Positions 1 through 5,824 of a stretch of 6,979 nt of DNA are shown here, piece by piece. This stretch comes from Hyphomicrobiales bacterium (lineage in GTDB: Bacteria; Pseudomonadota; Alphaproteobacteria; Rhizobiales; S144-23), in NCBI GenBank assembly GCA_015494375.1, contig WGBL01000301.1, forward strand, positions 1 through 6,979, written 5' to 3'. Positions within the stretch are counted from its first letter, which is position 1. Each line of letters opens with the position of its first letter. Both the position numbers and the translations under genes were made by a program. Below the pieces are notes generated by a model that ran no database searches, was not told the DNA's origin, and saw only the letters and a program-made list of their open reading frames with translations.

Positions 1-24
1 CTGCTAGGCTTGGTGCTGAGTTGA
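1..24 (+). CDS. Possible 3' end of a truncated upstream gene
   Basis: Frame 1 reads LLGLVLS followed by TGA at 22-24. Seven mostly hydrophobic residues could be the tail of a gene cut by the window edge, but any short open frame at an edge looks like this. No product can be named. Confidence 0.15.
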   Translation: MLGLVLS

Positions 25-106
25 TGTTGATTCGGGGGCGCCCGGAAGATGCGGCAACGGTCGCGCTTGCGCCCCTTGGATTAGGCAAGCGGGGATCGGT
101 TGAGGC

Positions 107-919
107 ATGGCGAAAAAGACGAAAAAACACGGACGCGGCAAAGGGCACGGCCCGCGCAGGAAAAACTACCACACCTGGGAGGTCGATCTCTGGATCACCG
201 ATTTCAACCGCACCGAGATCGGCATCTACAAGCATGCGCGCCATCGCGCCAAGTCGCGCCAGTTCACCAAGGACATGGACATCTTCGCCGAGGTCAAATA
301 CGGCGGCGAGCGCACCCACTTTCTCGGCTATCGCAAGGCGCTCTGGAAAAAAGAAGAGGGCATGAGCAAGCGCCTTGTGATCAAGCAGTTCACCACCGAG
401 ATGAACTGGCGCGCGACCCTCGATCTCCTCATCGGCCGCTCATTGCAACTGAGCCATGGCGCGGGCGGCTTTCCGGTCACCGCCTTCTCCATCAACATCT
501 CGGGCCACGACCAGATCATCCAGGTCGAGCGCTCGGCCTACAAATGGGCGGGTACGCCGGAGAAGTTTTCTTTTTTCATCCTCAAGGATGACGGCAAGCC
601 CTATTTCTATCGCCTGCGCCGCAACTGGATCAGCATTGGCGACGACTACAAGCTCTATGACGAGCACGACCGCCTGGTCGGCAAACTGAATGGCCGGGTG
701 CTCAACCTTGGCGGCAAGTGGAAGGTCTGGATCGAGCCCGAGCACGCCGACCCGCGCCTCGATGTGGTGCTCCAGCTCTTTTGTGGCATGCTCAAGTTCA
801 ACGACGACTGCCGCCATCACATGGAGGACCTGGTCGACGCCATGCACGACGGCAAGATTACGCCGAAGCTCGAGCACCACGAGGCCGAGCTCTACCTCAA
901 TCCGCGCCGGGTGCGGTGA
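107..919 (+). CDS. Hypothetical protein, basic N-terminus, possible tubby/LURP-like C-terminal fold
   Basis: This is a 270-residue protein of unknown function. Residues 1-20 are strongly basic (MAKKTKKHGRGKGHGPRRK), suggesting nucleic-acid or membrane-surface contact. There is no signal peptide or transmembrane segment. Residues about 22-135 are rich in charged and aromatic residues (YHTWEVDLWITDF, EVKYGGERTHFLGYR). Residues about 152-232 read as alternating beta strands (KFSFFILKDDGKPYFYRL, then DDYKLYDEHDRLVGKLNG, then KWKVWIE, then a hydrophobic LQLFCGMLKF). That strand pattern with a D-x-L-V-G-K-x-x-G turn resembles tubby/LURP-one-related beta barrels; this is a resemblance by eye, not an assigned domain. 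The start at 107 has only weak ribosome-binding sequence (GGGGA at 91-95, GAGG at 101-104), but the frame is open throughout and codon use matches the neighbouring real genes. It stands alone, followed by a long non-coding stretch, so context gives no hint of its role. Confidence 0.8.
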   Translation: MAKKTKKHGRGKGHGPRRKNYHTWEVDLWITDFNRTEIGIYKHARHRAKSRQFTKDMDIFAEVKYGGERTHFLGYRKALWKKEEGMSKRLVIKQFTTEMNWRATLDLLIGRSLQLSHGAGGFPVTAFSINISGHDQIIQVERSAYKWAGTPEKFSFFILKDDGKPYFYRLRRNWISIGDDYKLYDEHDRLVGKLNGRVLNLGGKWKVWIEPEHADPRLDVVLQLFCGMLKFNDDCRHHMEDLVDAMHDGKITPKLEHHEAELYLNPRRVR

Positions 920-921
920 CT

Positions 922-942
922 TATTGGGGACAATATACAGTT
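922..942 (+). repeat. GGGGACA-containing motif just after the first gene
   Basis: The bases at 922-942 contain TTGGGGACAATATACAGTT. Motifs of the type GGGGACAGTATAC are scattered in many proteobacterial genomes, often near REP-associated tyrosine transposase genes. A related GGGGACAGTGA occurs at 5871-5881. No transposase of that type is visible here, so this is a weak call. Confidence 0.25.
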
Positions 943-970
943 GGCGGCCTCGAAAAGCCTCGCTCTCACG

Positions 971-1060
971 TCATCACCCGGCTTGACCGGGTGATCCAGG
1001 GGCCGAAAACACGGTGTTTGCCACTCTGGATTGCCGGGTCAAGCCCACTGCTGTCCGGTT
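971..1060. repeat. REP-like composite palindromic element
   Basis: The left arm contains a perfect 9-bp hairpin, ATCACCCGG (973-981) and CCGGGTGAT (987-995), with loop CTTGA, and runs on to GATCCAG. The right arm, CTGGATTGCCGGGTCAAGCCC (1026-1046), is an imperfect reverse complement of the left arm. Between them, AAACA-CGG-TGTTT (1007-1019) forms another small stem. This arm-spacer-arm design, with CCCGGCTTGACC and its complement, is typical of interspersed palindromic repeats in alphaproteobacterial intergenic DNA. It could act as a transcription attenuator for the gene ending at 919, but it has no T-tract and is more simply a repeat element. Confidence 0.75.
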
Positions 1061-1074
1061 GACTGTTGTTTTGT

Positions 1075-1131
1075 CTCCCCCTTTTAGGAGGAGGCCGGGC
1101 CGAGGGCGAAGCCCAAGGCCCGGGAGGGGGG
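1075..1131. repeat. Long GC-rich inverted repeat
   Basis: The core stem is CCGGGCC (1095-1101) with GGCCCGG (1117-1123). Inside it a second stem, GGGC (1104-1107) with GCCC (1111-1114), closes a GAA loop. Outside it CCCCC (1077-1081) can pair with GGGGG (1127-1131), giving a three-tier imperfect hairpin. No poly-T follows on the + strand, so it is not a classic intrinsic terminator there. It is best read as another dispersed palindromic element, next to the one at 971-1060. Confidence 0.6.
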
Positions 1132-1190
1132 CATTGCATAAAACAATACTCGTTCGCAACCAATTGAATGTACGATCAAATGGTCTCCTT

Positions 1191-1230
1191 CCACCCCCTC
1201 CCCGACCCTCCCCCTCGAGGGGGAGGGAGG
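1191..1230. repeat. Palindromic CCTCCCCCTCGAGGGGGAGG repeat
   Basis: Bases 1206-1227 form a perfect 22-bp palindrome with 11-bp arms and no loop, centred on TCGA. It is flanked by the direct run CACCCCCTCCCCGA on the left. Sequences of this look (CTCCCC…CTCGAG…GGGGAG) are abundant intergenic repeats in alphaproteobacteria. An AT-richer block at about 1132-1185 separates it from the preceding inverted repeat. Together 971-1230 looks like a cluster of repeat elements. Confidence 0.65.
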
Positions 1231-1398
1231 AATAAAACTGGCTGGTGGAGGAACGAACCAATGGCGGTTCAAAGTTGCACCGTACCGTGTCCCAATGTGC
1301 GAGCCATCAGGAAACGGCGCAGAATCAATGCCATGCGCCTTCCGGACCCGGGTTTTTCCCAGGTTTCCCGGTATCCGTATACTGCCCCGGGACTTCGC

Positions 1399-1424
1399 GA
1401 AAACCCTCGCGGGGCGGGGTTTTC
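1399..1424. repeat. Inverted repeat GAAAACCC / GGGTTTTC
   Basis: The 8-bp arms GAAAACCC (1399-1406) and GGGTTTTC (1417-1424) enclose a 10-base loop. The right arm ends in TTTTC, so the hairpin plus short T-run could weakly terminate transcription on the + strand. No intact gene lies directly upstream to need it. Confidence 0.45.
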
Positions 1425-1504
1425 AACTCCGACCTCCCTGTTCATGCCGCCCCTCGCCGTCTTGCGCCGAGGCTGGGTTGGCCGTTGCGGCCGGTCTGAA
1501 CGTT

Positions 1505-1530
1505 CCGGTCGGGGTTCAAAACCCGACCGG
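1505..1530. repeat. Inverted repeat CCGGTCGGG / CCCGACCGG
   Basis: The perfect 9-bp arms at 1505-1513 and 1522-1530 enclose the 8-base loop GTTCAAAA. It lies immediately upstream of the transposase relic. The loop resembles a tRNA T-loop, but no acceptor, D or anticodon arms accompany it. Its origin is unknown. Confidence 0.5.
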
Positions 1531-1538
1531 CGCCAGGC

Positions 1539-1848
1539 GGATCGGAGTTCATGGCCGAGTTCGAGGCAGAGGCAAAACGGAGAAAACATAACCATGCGCC
1601 TCATCCCGCCCCACCGGCCCGGCCTCCAACGGCCATGTCGAGCGCAACAACGCAGTCTGGCGCTGCGCGTCCTATGCCGTCTGCGAGCTCCGCAATACAC
1701 AAACTCTCGATAGGCTCAACCCGCTCCATGATGCCTTCGCCCACCTTGCCACACATTCCGCCCCCACAACGCACTTGCAGGCTTGACACCGCTCGCGCAC
1801 CTCAACCAACGCAACGCCAGAACCAAAACTCAAACCTCTGAAATGCAC
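1539..1848 (+). pseudogene. Decayed IS481-like DDE transposase, C-terminal remnant
   Basis: The remnant is readable only by joining three frames. Frame 3 from 1539 gives GGSEFMAEFEAEAKR-like sequence (GSEFMAEFEAE at 1539-1571). A +1 shift around 1576-1590 moves to frame 1, which gives ITMRLIPPHRPGL to 1626. An extra C at 1626-1627 moves to frame 2, giving NGHVERNNAVWR and then LNPLHDAFAHL (1628-1747). A one-base loss around 1748-1752 returns to frame 1, giving TFRPHNALAGLTPLAHLNQ and ending near SEMH at 1848. These blocks match, in order, the conserved C-terminal half of IS481-type rve-fold transposases: DGGSEF, LPPxxPxLNGxVER, the FAHLYNxxRPHxALxGLTPxxYL tail and a short SxMY-like end. The catalytic Glu of NGHVER remains. 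The VD before GGSEF, which would carry the second Asp, appears deleted. The N-terminal helix-turn-helix and first Asp are missing, and I see no clear terminal inverted repeats. It is inactive beyond doubt; the exact IS family is less certain. Confidence 0.8.
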
Positions 1849-1972
1849 TCAACCATTACAACCCCGGACACGCGCTTGCGGGGGGCGCCGCGATCGGCTA
1901 GAACGCGGCCCACAGCAGCGCCGAGGCATCTCCAGGCCGCCGGCCGGCACGATTTCTGGTAATCTTATTCAC
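1849..1972. other. Upstream region of hisS
   Basis: This is a GC-rich non-coding stretch between the transposase relic and hisS. Short GC palindromes occur (for example GGCCGCCGGCCGG near 1935-1947). Apart from the TAATCT listed separately I see no convincing promoter hexamers or operator, and no ribosome-binding site for hisS. Confidence 0.5.
1960..1965 (+). promoter_or_regulatory. Candidate -10 element for a leaderless hisS transcript
   Basis: TAATCT lies 7 bases upstream of the hisS ATG, and no purine-rich Shine-Dalgarno sequence is present before that ATG. A transcript starting at or next to the A of the ATG would be leaderless, which is common in alphaproteobacteria. No good -35 hexamer is visible 16-18 bases further upstream, so this remains speculative. 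Confidence 0.25.
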
Positions 1973-3595
1973 ATGGCGAAAGGCAAAAGGAACCGGGGGC
2001 CCAAGGCACGCCTGCCGCGCGGCTTGCGCGATATTGGCGGGGTCGAGGTCCGGGCCACGGCGGCCATGCTTGCCAAGATACGCGAGGTCTATGAGGCCTA
2101 CGGCTTCGAGCCCCTCGAGACCCCGGCCTTCGAATATACGGATGCGTTGGGCAAGTTTCTGCCCGACGAGGATCGCCCCAACGAGGGCGTGTTCTCATTT
2201 CAGGACGAGGACGGGCAATGGCTCTCGCTCCGCTATGACCTGACGGCACCGCTCGCGCGCTACGTTGCCCAACACTGGGACCAGTTGCCCAAGCCCTTCC
2301 GGCGCTATCAGTGGGGGCCCGTCTGGCGCAACGAGAAGCCCGGGCCGGGGCGCTATCGCCAATTTACCCAGTTCGACGCCGATACCGTGGGCACGCCGAG
2401 TGTGGCCGCCGATGCCGAGCTTTGCATGCTCGCCGCCGAGACTCTCGAGGCGCTCGGCATCCCGCGCGGCAGCTATCTGATCCGGGTCAACAACCGCAAG
2501 TTGCTCGATGGCGTCCTCGAACGGGCCGGGCTCGATCCCTCAGACAGCGCCCATTCGCCCCGGCGCCTTACAGTCTTGCGGGCCATCGACAAACTGGACC
2601 GATTGGGGGTGGCGGGGGTGCGGCTCCTGCTCGGCGAGGGGCGGCGCGACGAATCGGGCGACTTCACCGAGGGGGCCAGGCTTTCAGAGGCGCAGATCGA
2701 GACGGTGCTTGGCTTTGTGACGGCCGGGCGCGCAAGCCCCGGTGAGACACTCAGCACCATCGCCGATCTGGTCGGCACGAGCGCGGTCGGCAAAGAGGGG
2801 CTCGCAGAGCTCGCCGAAATGGGCGAACTCCTTGAAGCGGCCAGCTTCGATGCCCAGCGGGTTCGTATCGATCCATCCGTCGTCCGTGGCCTCGAGTACT
2901 ACACGGGCCCCGTGTTCGAGGCCGAGCTGACCTTCGAGGCCACCACGACAGACACCACAGAGGAGACGGGCAAAGGCAGCGGGCGCATTGGGCGAAGTGA
3001 AAGAGACGACGGCAAAGACGACGGTAAAGACGACGGTAAACAGATGGGAGTTGTCGCGCCCACACGCTTCGGCTCGGTTGGCGGTGGCGGCCGCTATGAC
3101 GGCCTCGTTGCCCGCTTCAAGGGCCAGGCGGTGCCGGCTACGGGCTTTTCCATCGGCGTCTCGCGGCTCTATGCCGCACTTGAGGCACTCGACAAGCTGG
3201 GCGGCATGGCGGGCGGCGATGCCGCGGCCGCGGGACCCGTCGTCGTCCTTGTCATGGACCCCGAGCGGCGCGCCGAATACCAGCAGATGACCATGGAGCT
3301 GCGCGCGGCGGGCCTGCGCGCTGAGATGTACCTTGGCACCGCGGGGCTGCGGGCCCAGATGAAATATGCGGACAAGCGCCGGGCGCCGTGTGTCGTGATC
3401 ATGGGCGAGGACGAGCGCGCCCGCGGCGAGGTGACAATCAAGGACCTTGAGGAAGGGGCGCGCCTTGCCGCCGAGATCGCCGACAATCGCACCTGGCGCG
3501 AGGCGCGGCCGGCACAAGTTTCGGTGCCCCGCGATGAGCTCGTCCAGACGGTGGCGGCGATCGTCGAAGAGAAGCCCGGCCGGGGCGGGGCATGA
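1973..3595 (+). CDS. hisS: Histidyl-tRNA synthetase, divergent alphaproteobacterial type, with insertion
   Basis: This class II synthetase attaches histidine to tRNA-His in the cytoplasm; it has 540 residues. The catalytic core shows LSLRYDLTAPLARYVA near residues 85-100 and motif 2 at 109-137 (FRRYQWGPVWRNEKPGPG and then RYRQFTQFDAD). The histidine-binding RGLEYYTGPVFEAEL is at 305-319, GSVGGGGRYDGLV at 367-379, and motif 3 at 391-399 (GFSIGVSRL). The C-terminal anticodon-binding domain runs from about 421 to 505. The N-terminus (MAKGKRNRGPKARLPRGLRDI) matches rhizobial HisS starts, supporting ATG 1973 despite the lack of a ribosome-binding site. The DLTAPLAR form belongs to the divergent HisS found in many alphaproteobacteria, which in the literature goes with loss of the extra G-1 of tRNA-His. 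A low-complexity insertion at about 324-365 replaces what is normally a short linker and makes the protein longer than rhizobial homologues. hisZ follows after 215 bases, and co-transcription is likely but not shown. Confidence 0.97.
   Translation: MAKGKRNRGPKARLPRGLRDIGGVEVRATAAMLAKIREVYEAYGFEPLETPAFEYTDALGKFLPDEDRPNEGVFSFQDEDGQWLSLRYDLTAPLARYVAQHWDQLPKPFRRYQWGPVWRNEKPGPGRYRQFTQFDADTVGTPSVAADAELCMLAAETLEALGIPRGSYLIRVNNRKLLDGVLERAGLDPSDSAHSPRRLTVLRAIDKLDRLGVAGVRLLLGEGRRDESGDFTEGARLSEAQIETVLGFVTAGRASPGETLSTIADLVGTSAVGKEGLAELAEMGELLEAASFDAQRVRIDPSVVRGLEYYTGPVFEAELTFEATTTDTTEETGKGSGRIGRSERDDGKDDGKDDGKQMGVVAPTRFGSVGGGGRYDGLVARFKGQAVPATGFSIGVSRLYAALEALDKLGGMAGGDAAAAGPVVVLVMDPERRAEYQQMTMELRAAGLRAEMYLGTAGLRAQMKYADKRRAPCVVIMGEDERARGEVTIKDLEEGARLAAEIADNRTWREARPAQVSVPRDELVQTVAAIVEEKPGRGGA
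3005..3040 (+). repeat. Three tandem 12-bp units inside hisS (DDGK x3)
   Basis: Three consecutive 12-base copies of GACGACGGYAAA (3005-3016, 3017-3028, 3029-3040) encode DDGK three times at HisS residues 345-356. The first copy has GGC where the others have GGT; otherwise they are identical, which points to recent in-frame duplication. They sit within a hydrophilic insertion (about residues 324-365, rich in T, E, D, G, K, R) between two conserved core strands. Confidence 0.9.
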
Positions 3596-3610
3596 CGGGG
3601 CCCGGCGGTC

Positions 3611-3707
3611 CGGTCGCACACTCGGCGGCCGAGAGATGAGGCCAGTTGCACACTCTGCGGCAGAAGGGAGCAGGTCAGTTGCACACGATGCGGCCAAGAG
3701 CGGCAAA
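3611..3707. repeat. Three imperfect 32-33 bp tandem repeats between hisS and hisZ
   Basis: The units start at 3611, 3643 and 3676. Each contains (C/T)xGTYGCACACnnnGCGGCC-like sequence: GCACACTCGGCGGCC at 3616, GCACACTCTGCGGCA at 3648, GCACACGATGCGGCC at 3681. A purine-rich tail (GAGAGATGAGG, GAAGGGAGCAGG, AAGAGCGG) follows each. The spacing between copies is 32 and 33 bases. They lie wholly within the 215-bp spacer and would be transcribed if hisS-hisZ-hisG is one operon. A regulator-binding array, an RNA-level element and neutral duplication are all possible. Confidence 0.65.
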
Positions 3708-3798
3708 CACATGCGGGAGAGGAGATGGGCCAGCACGGCCATGGACGCCATGAGAATCCGGTTCCCGAGACTTGCAGCCGGCCCGCTCGGGCTCCGTG

Positions 3799-3802
3799 GG
3801 AG
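3799..3802 (+). promoter_or_regulatory. Ribosome-binding site that fixes the hisZ start
   Basis: GGAG at 3799-3802 lies 8 bases before ATG 3811. The frame is also open upstream to a TTG at 3772, but that codon has no comparable site, and the 13 extra residues (MQPARSGSVGAKP) do not look like a conserved HisZ N-terminus. Confidence 0.7.
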
Positions 3803-3810
3803 CTAAGCCA

Positions 3811-4992
3811 ATGGCCGTCGAGTCATCCCAGGGTGTTGCGCTCGAGGCTCTCGAGAGCCAGGCAGCGGCCATGCGCAAGGTCTTTACCGAGGCGGGCTTC
3901 GAGCTCGTGGCCCCGGCCATCCTCCAACCAGCCGATGTCTTTCTCGACGTGGTTGGCGAGGCCCTTCGGGGGCGCACCTATGTGTTCACCGATCCCGATG
4001 GCACCGAGCTTTGCCTGCGGCCCGATCTTACGGTGCCGACGGCGCGGGCCTATCTGGCACGCTACCCCAAGGCCGATGTCCGGGCGCGCTATTGCTACGA
4101 TGGACCGACGTTTCGCTTTCAGCGCGGCGGGGGGGATACCGCACACCCGCGCGAGTTCCGTCAGGTGGGGGTCGAGGCCTTCGGCCATACCGACCGCGAG
4201 AAGATGGAGGCCGAGATCGTGGCCCTTGCCATTGCCGCCGTCGAGGCCGCCGGCCTCAAGTCCTGGCGATTACGTTTTGGCGACCTCGGCTTGTTCCAGG
4301 CTTTGCTCGGAGCGCTCGAGATGCCTGAGCGCTGGCGGGCGCGCCTTAAGCGCAACTTCTGGCGCCGGCATGCCTTTCGCGCCGAGCTCGAGCGCCTCGG
4401 CAAAGGCTTTGGCGATGGCGACTTTGAGGTCCCCGGCGAGCTCCTCGATGCGCTCGATCCCGCCGATCCCGAAGCGGCCGAGGAGAAGGTCGCCGCCCAC
4501 CTAGAAAGCCGCGGCATTCCGCTTATCGGCACCCGCTCACTCAGCGAGATCACGGCCCGGCTGCTCGATCAGGCGGCCGACCGGCGGGCACCTCCGCTCA
4601 CCGCTCAGGCGGTCAAGACAATCGAGGACTATGTTGCGATCAAGGCGCCGCCTAAGGCTGCAGGCGCACGCATCGATGACCTTATGAGCGAGCGCGGTGT
4701 CGATATCGGCCCGGCGCTCGAGAGCTATCGTCGGCGGCTCGAGCTCTTCCGCGAGGCGGGGATCGATCTTTCGGTGGCCGAATTCTCGGCCGAGTTCGGG
4801 CGCAACCTCGAGTATTATACGGGCTTTGTTTTCGAGCTCGAGGTGGCCTCGCTCGGCGCTGGCAGCCATATCGCGGGCGGTGGGCGCTATGACAATCTGC
4901 TTGCCGCGGTGGGGGCGCCGCACGAGGTGCCGAGTGTCGGCCTTGCGATCCACACCGAACGATTGCACTTAGCCGTCGAGGAGGGGCTGTAG
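3811..4992 (+). CDS. hisZ: ATP phosphoribosyltransferase regulatory subunit HisZ
   Basis: HisZ is the regulatory partner of short-form HisG. The HisG-HisZ complex makes phosphoribosyl-ATP from ATP and PRPP, and HisZ contributes to activity and histidine feedback inhibition. With the ATG at 3811 it has 393 residues. It carries the class II synthetase-like core: LRPDLTVPTARAYL at 69-82, RARYCYDGPTFRFQ at 91-104, REFRQVGVEAFG at 114-125, RNLEYYTGFVFELEV at 331-345, HIAGGGRYDNLL at 353-364 and a final VGLAIHTERL. It ends soon after this, so it lacks the C-terminal anticodon-binding domain of HisS, as expected for HisZ. The second histidine-type motif is RNLEYYTG rather than the RGLEYYTG of HisS upstream. 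Its stop codon directly abuts the hisG ATG, so the two are almost certainly translationally coupled. Confidence 0.96.
   Translation: MAVESSQGVALEALESQAAAMRKVFTEAGFELVAPAILQPADVFLDVVGEALRGRTYVFTDPDGTELCLRPDLTVPTARAYLARYPKADVRARYCYDGPTFRFQRGGGDTAHPREFRQVGVEAFGHTDREKMEAEIVALAIAAVEAAGLKSWRLRFGDLGLFQALLGALEMPERWRARLKRNFWRRHAFRAELERLGKGFGDGDFEVPGELLDALDPADPEAAEEKVAAHLESRGIPLIGTRSLSEITARLLDQAADRRAPPLTAQAVKTIEDYVAIKAPPKAAGARIDDLMSERGVDIGPALESYRRRLELFREAGIDLSVAEFSAEFGRNLEYYTGFVFELEVASLGAGSHIAGGGRYDNLLAAVGAPHEVPSVGLAIHTERLHLAVEEGL
4978..4986 (+). promoter_or_regulatory. Strong ribosome-binding site for hisG inside the hisZ end
   Basis: GAGGAGGGG at 4978-4986 lies within the last codons of hisZ, 6 bases before the hisG ATG at 4993. 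It fixes the start and supports coupled translation of the two subunits. Confidence 0.8.
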
Positions 4993-5691
4993 ATGGCTGA
5001 CAAGCTGATCATCGGCGTGCCCTCGAAAGGGCGGCTCATGGACCGTACGCTCGAGGTCTTTGCCGCGGCCGGTCTCAAGATCAAGCGTGACGGCGAGCGG
5101 CGCGGCTATCTCGGCCACATCGAGGCACTTGGTGGGGCGGAGGTCTCGTTTCTCTCGGCGGCCGAGATCGCGCAATCGATCAATTGCGGGCGGGTGCATT
5201 TGGGAGTGACGGGCGAGGACTTGATCCATGAGCAGATCAGCGACCTCGAGGCGCGTGTCTCGCTCCTCAAGGCGCTCGGCTTCGGCCGGGCTGATGTCGT
5301 CGTTGCGGTGCCGACCTGCTGGATCGATGTCTCGCACGTCTCCGACCTTGAGGATACGGCCGAGCGTTTTCGCAAGGCCCACGGCCGGCGGCTGCGGGTA
5401 GCGACGAAATATCTCAATCTCACGCGCCGTTTTTTCGCCGAGCACGGTGTGACGGGCTATCGGATTGTCGAGAGCCTCGGCGCCACAGAAGGCACGCCGG
5501 CCGCCGGCACCGCCGATCTCATCGTCGACATCACCTCGACGGGGGCGACACTCGCCGCCAACAATCTCAAGGTGCTGGCGGATGGCGTGATTCTGAAAAG
5601 TCAGGCCATCCTTGTGGCGTCTAAAGGCGCCGACTGGTCGGGTCCTGCCTGTGAGGCGCGCACCGAGCTCATGGCCCGGCTCGAGGCCTGA
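4993..5691 (+). CDS. hisG: ATP phosphoribosyltransferase catalytic subunit, short form
   Basis: HisG catalyses the first committed step of histidine biosynthesis, condensing ATP with PRPP in the cytoplasm. At 232 residues it is of the short form, which lacks the C-terminal regulatory domain of long HisG and therefore needs HisZ, encoded immediately upstream. Visible motifs are GVPSKGRL at 8-15 (N-terminal substrate site), GVTGEDLIHE around 74-83, and the HisG signature at 166-187. The signature begins with E166, has GTADLIVDITSTGATL at 172-187 and binds the PRPP phosphates; it fits the family pattern at every position. A strong ribosome-binding site precedes the ATG. No later histidine-biosynthesis gene follows in this window, so the pathway is presumably dispersed, as in other alphaproteobacteria. 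Confidence 0.97.
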   Translation: MADKLIIGVPSKGRLMDRTLEVFAAAGLKIKRDGERRGYLGHIEALGGAEVSFLSAAEIAQSINCGRVHLGVTGEDLIHEQISDLEARVSLLKALGFGRADVVVAVPTCWIDVSHVSDLEDTAERFRKAHGRRLRVATKYLNLTRRFFAEHGVTGYRIVESLGATEGTPAAGTADLIVDITSTGATLAANNLKVLADGVILKSQAILVASKGADWSGPACEARTELMARLEA

Positions 5692-5824
5692 GTGCGCGGA
5701 TGCCTTCTTCTGGCGGTCTGGCTTCGAAGCGAAAAACTCCTCGATTCGCCCGCCGCTTGTCAAGATTGCAGCTTCGCTCAGCACTCGCTATGACAGTGGC
5801 CGATCGGTGGCCCTTTGGCCTCAA

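Larger units (their letters stand above)
1231..1538. other. Non-coding stretch with two inverted repeats and no recognisable gene
   Basis: All frames here give low-complexity, Arg/Pro/Ser-rich translations with no recognisable domain and no convincing ribosome-binding site. The stretch holds two inverted repeats (1399-1424 and 1505-1530), listed separately. Its right end abuts the transposase relic, so part of it may be more strongly decayed transposon sequence, but I cannot see residual transposase residues here with confidence. Confidence 0.6.

Noticed and set aside
1505..1530. tRNA-like T-arm (GTTCAAA loop)
   Set aside because: When aligned as a T-arm only three stem pairs form in the correct register, and there are no acceptor, D or anticodon arms nearby.
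1168..1713. Plus-strand 181-residue open frame in the intergenic region
   Set aside because: It is Arg/Pro/Ser-rich with no domain, crosses palindromic repeats, and only a short middle part matches the transposase, which then leaves this frame. It is not a gene.
3611..3707. Possible CRISPR array
   Set aside because: There are only three imperfect contiguous units of 32-33 bp with no unique spacers and no cas genes, so it is a tandem repeat.
2684..3751. Minus-strand 355-residue open frame across hisS and its spacer
   Set aside because: It is antisense to the well-conserved hisS coding region. Its length is explained by high GC and biased third positions, and its translation shows no recognisable domain.
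3772..3810. Upstream TTG start for hisZ adding 13 residues
   Set aside because: There is no ribosome-binding site before the TTG, while ATG 3811 has GGAG 8 bases upstream and gives a normal HisZ N-terminus.
1973..5691. Frequent CTCGAG sites
   Set aside because: They arise from Leu-Glu and related codon pairs under strong CTC and GAG preference, not from a repeat or restriction-related signal.
4969..5784. Minus-strand 271-residue open frame opposite hisG
   Set aside because: It overlaps hisG almost completely, and hisG matches its family along its whole length. This is a GC-driven shadow.
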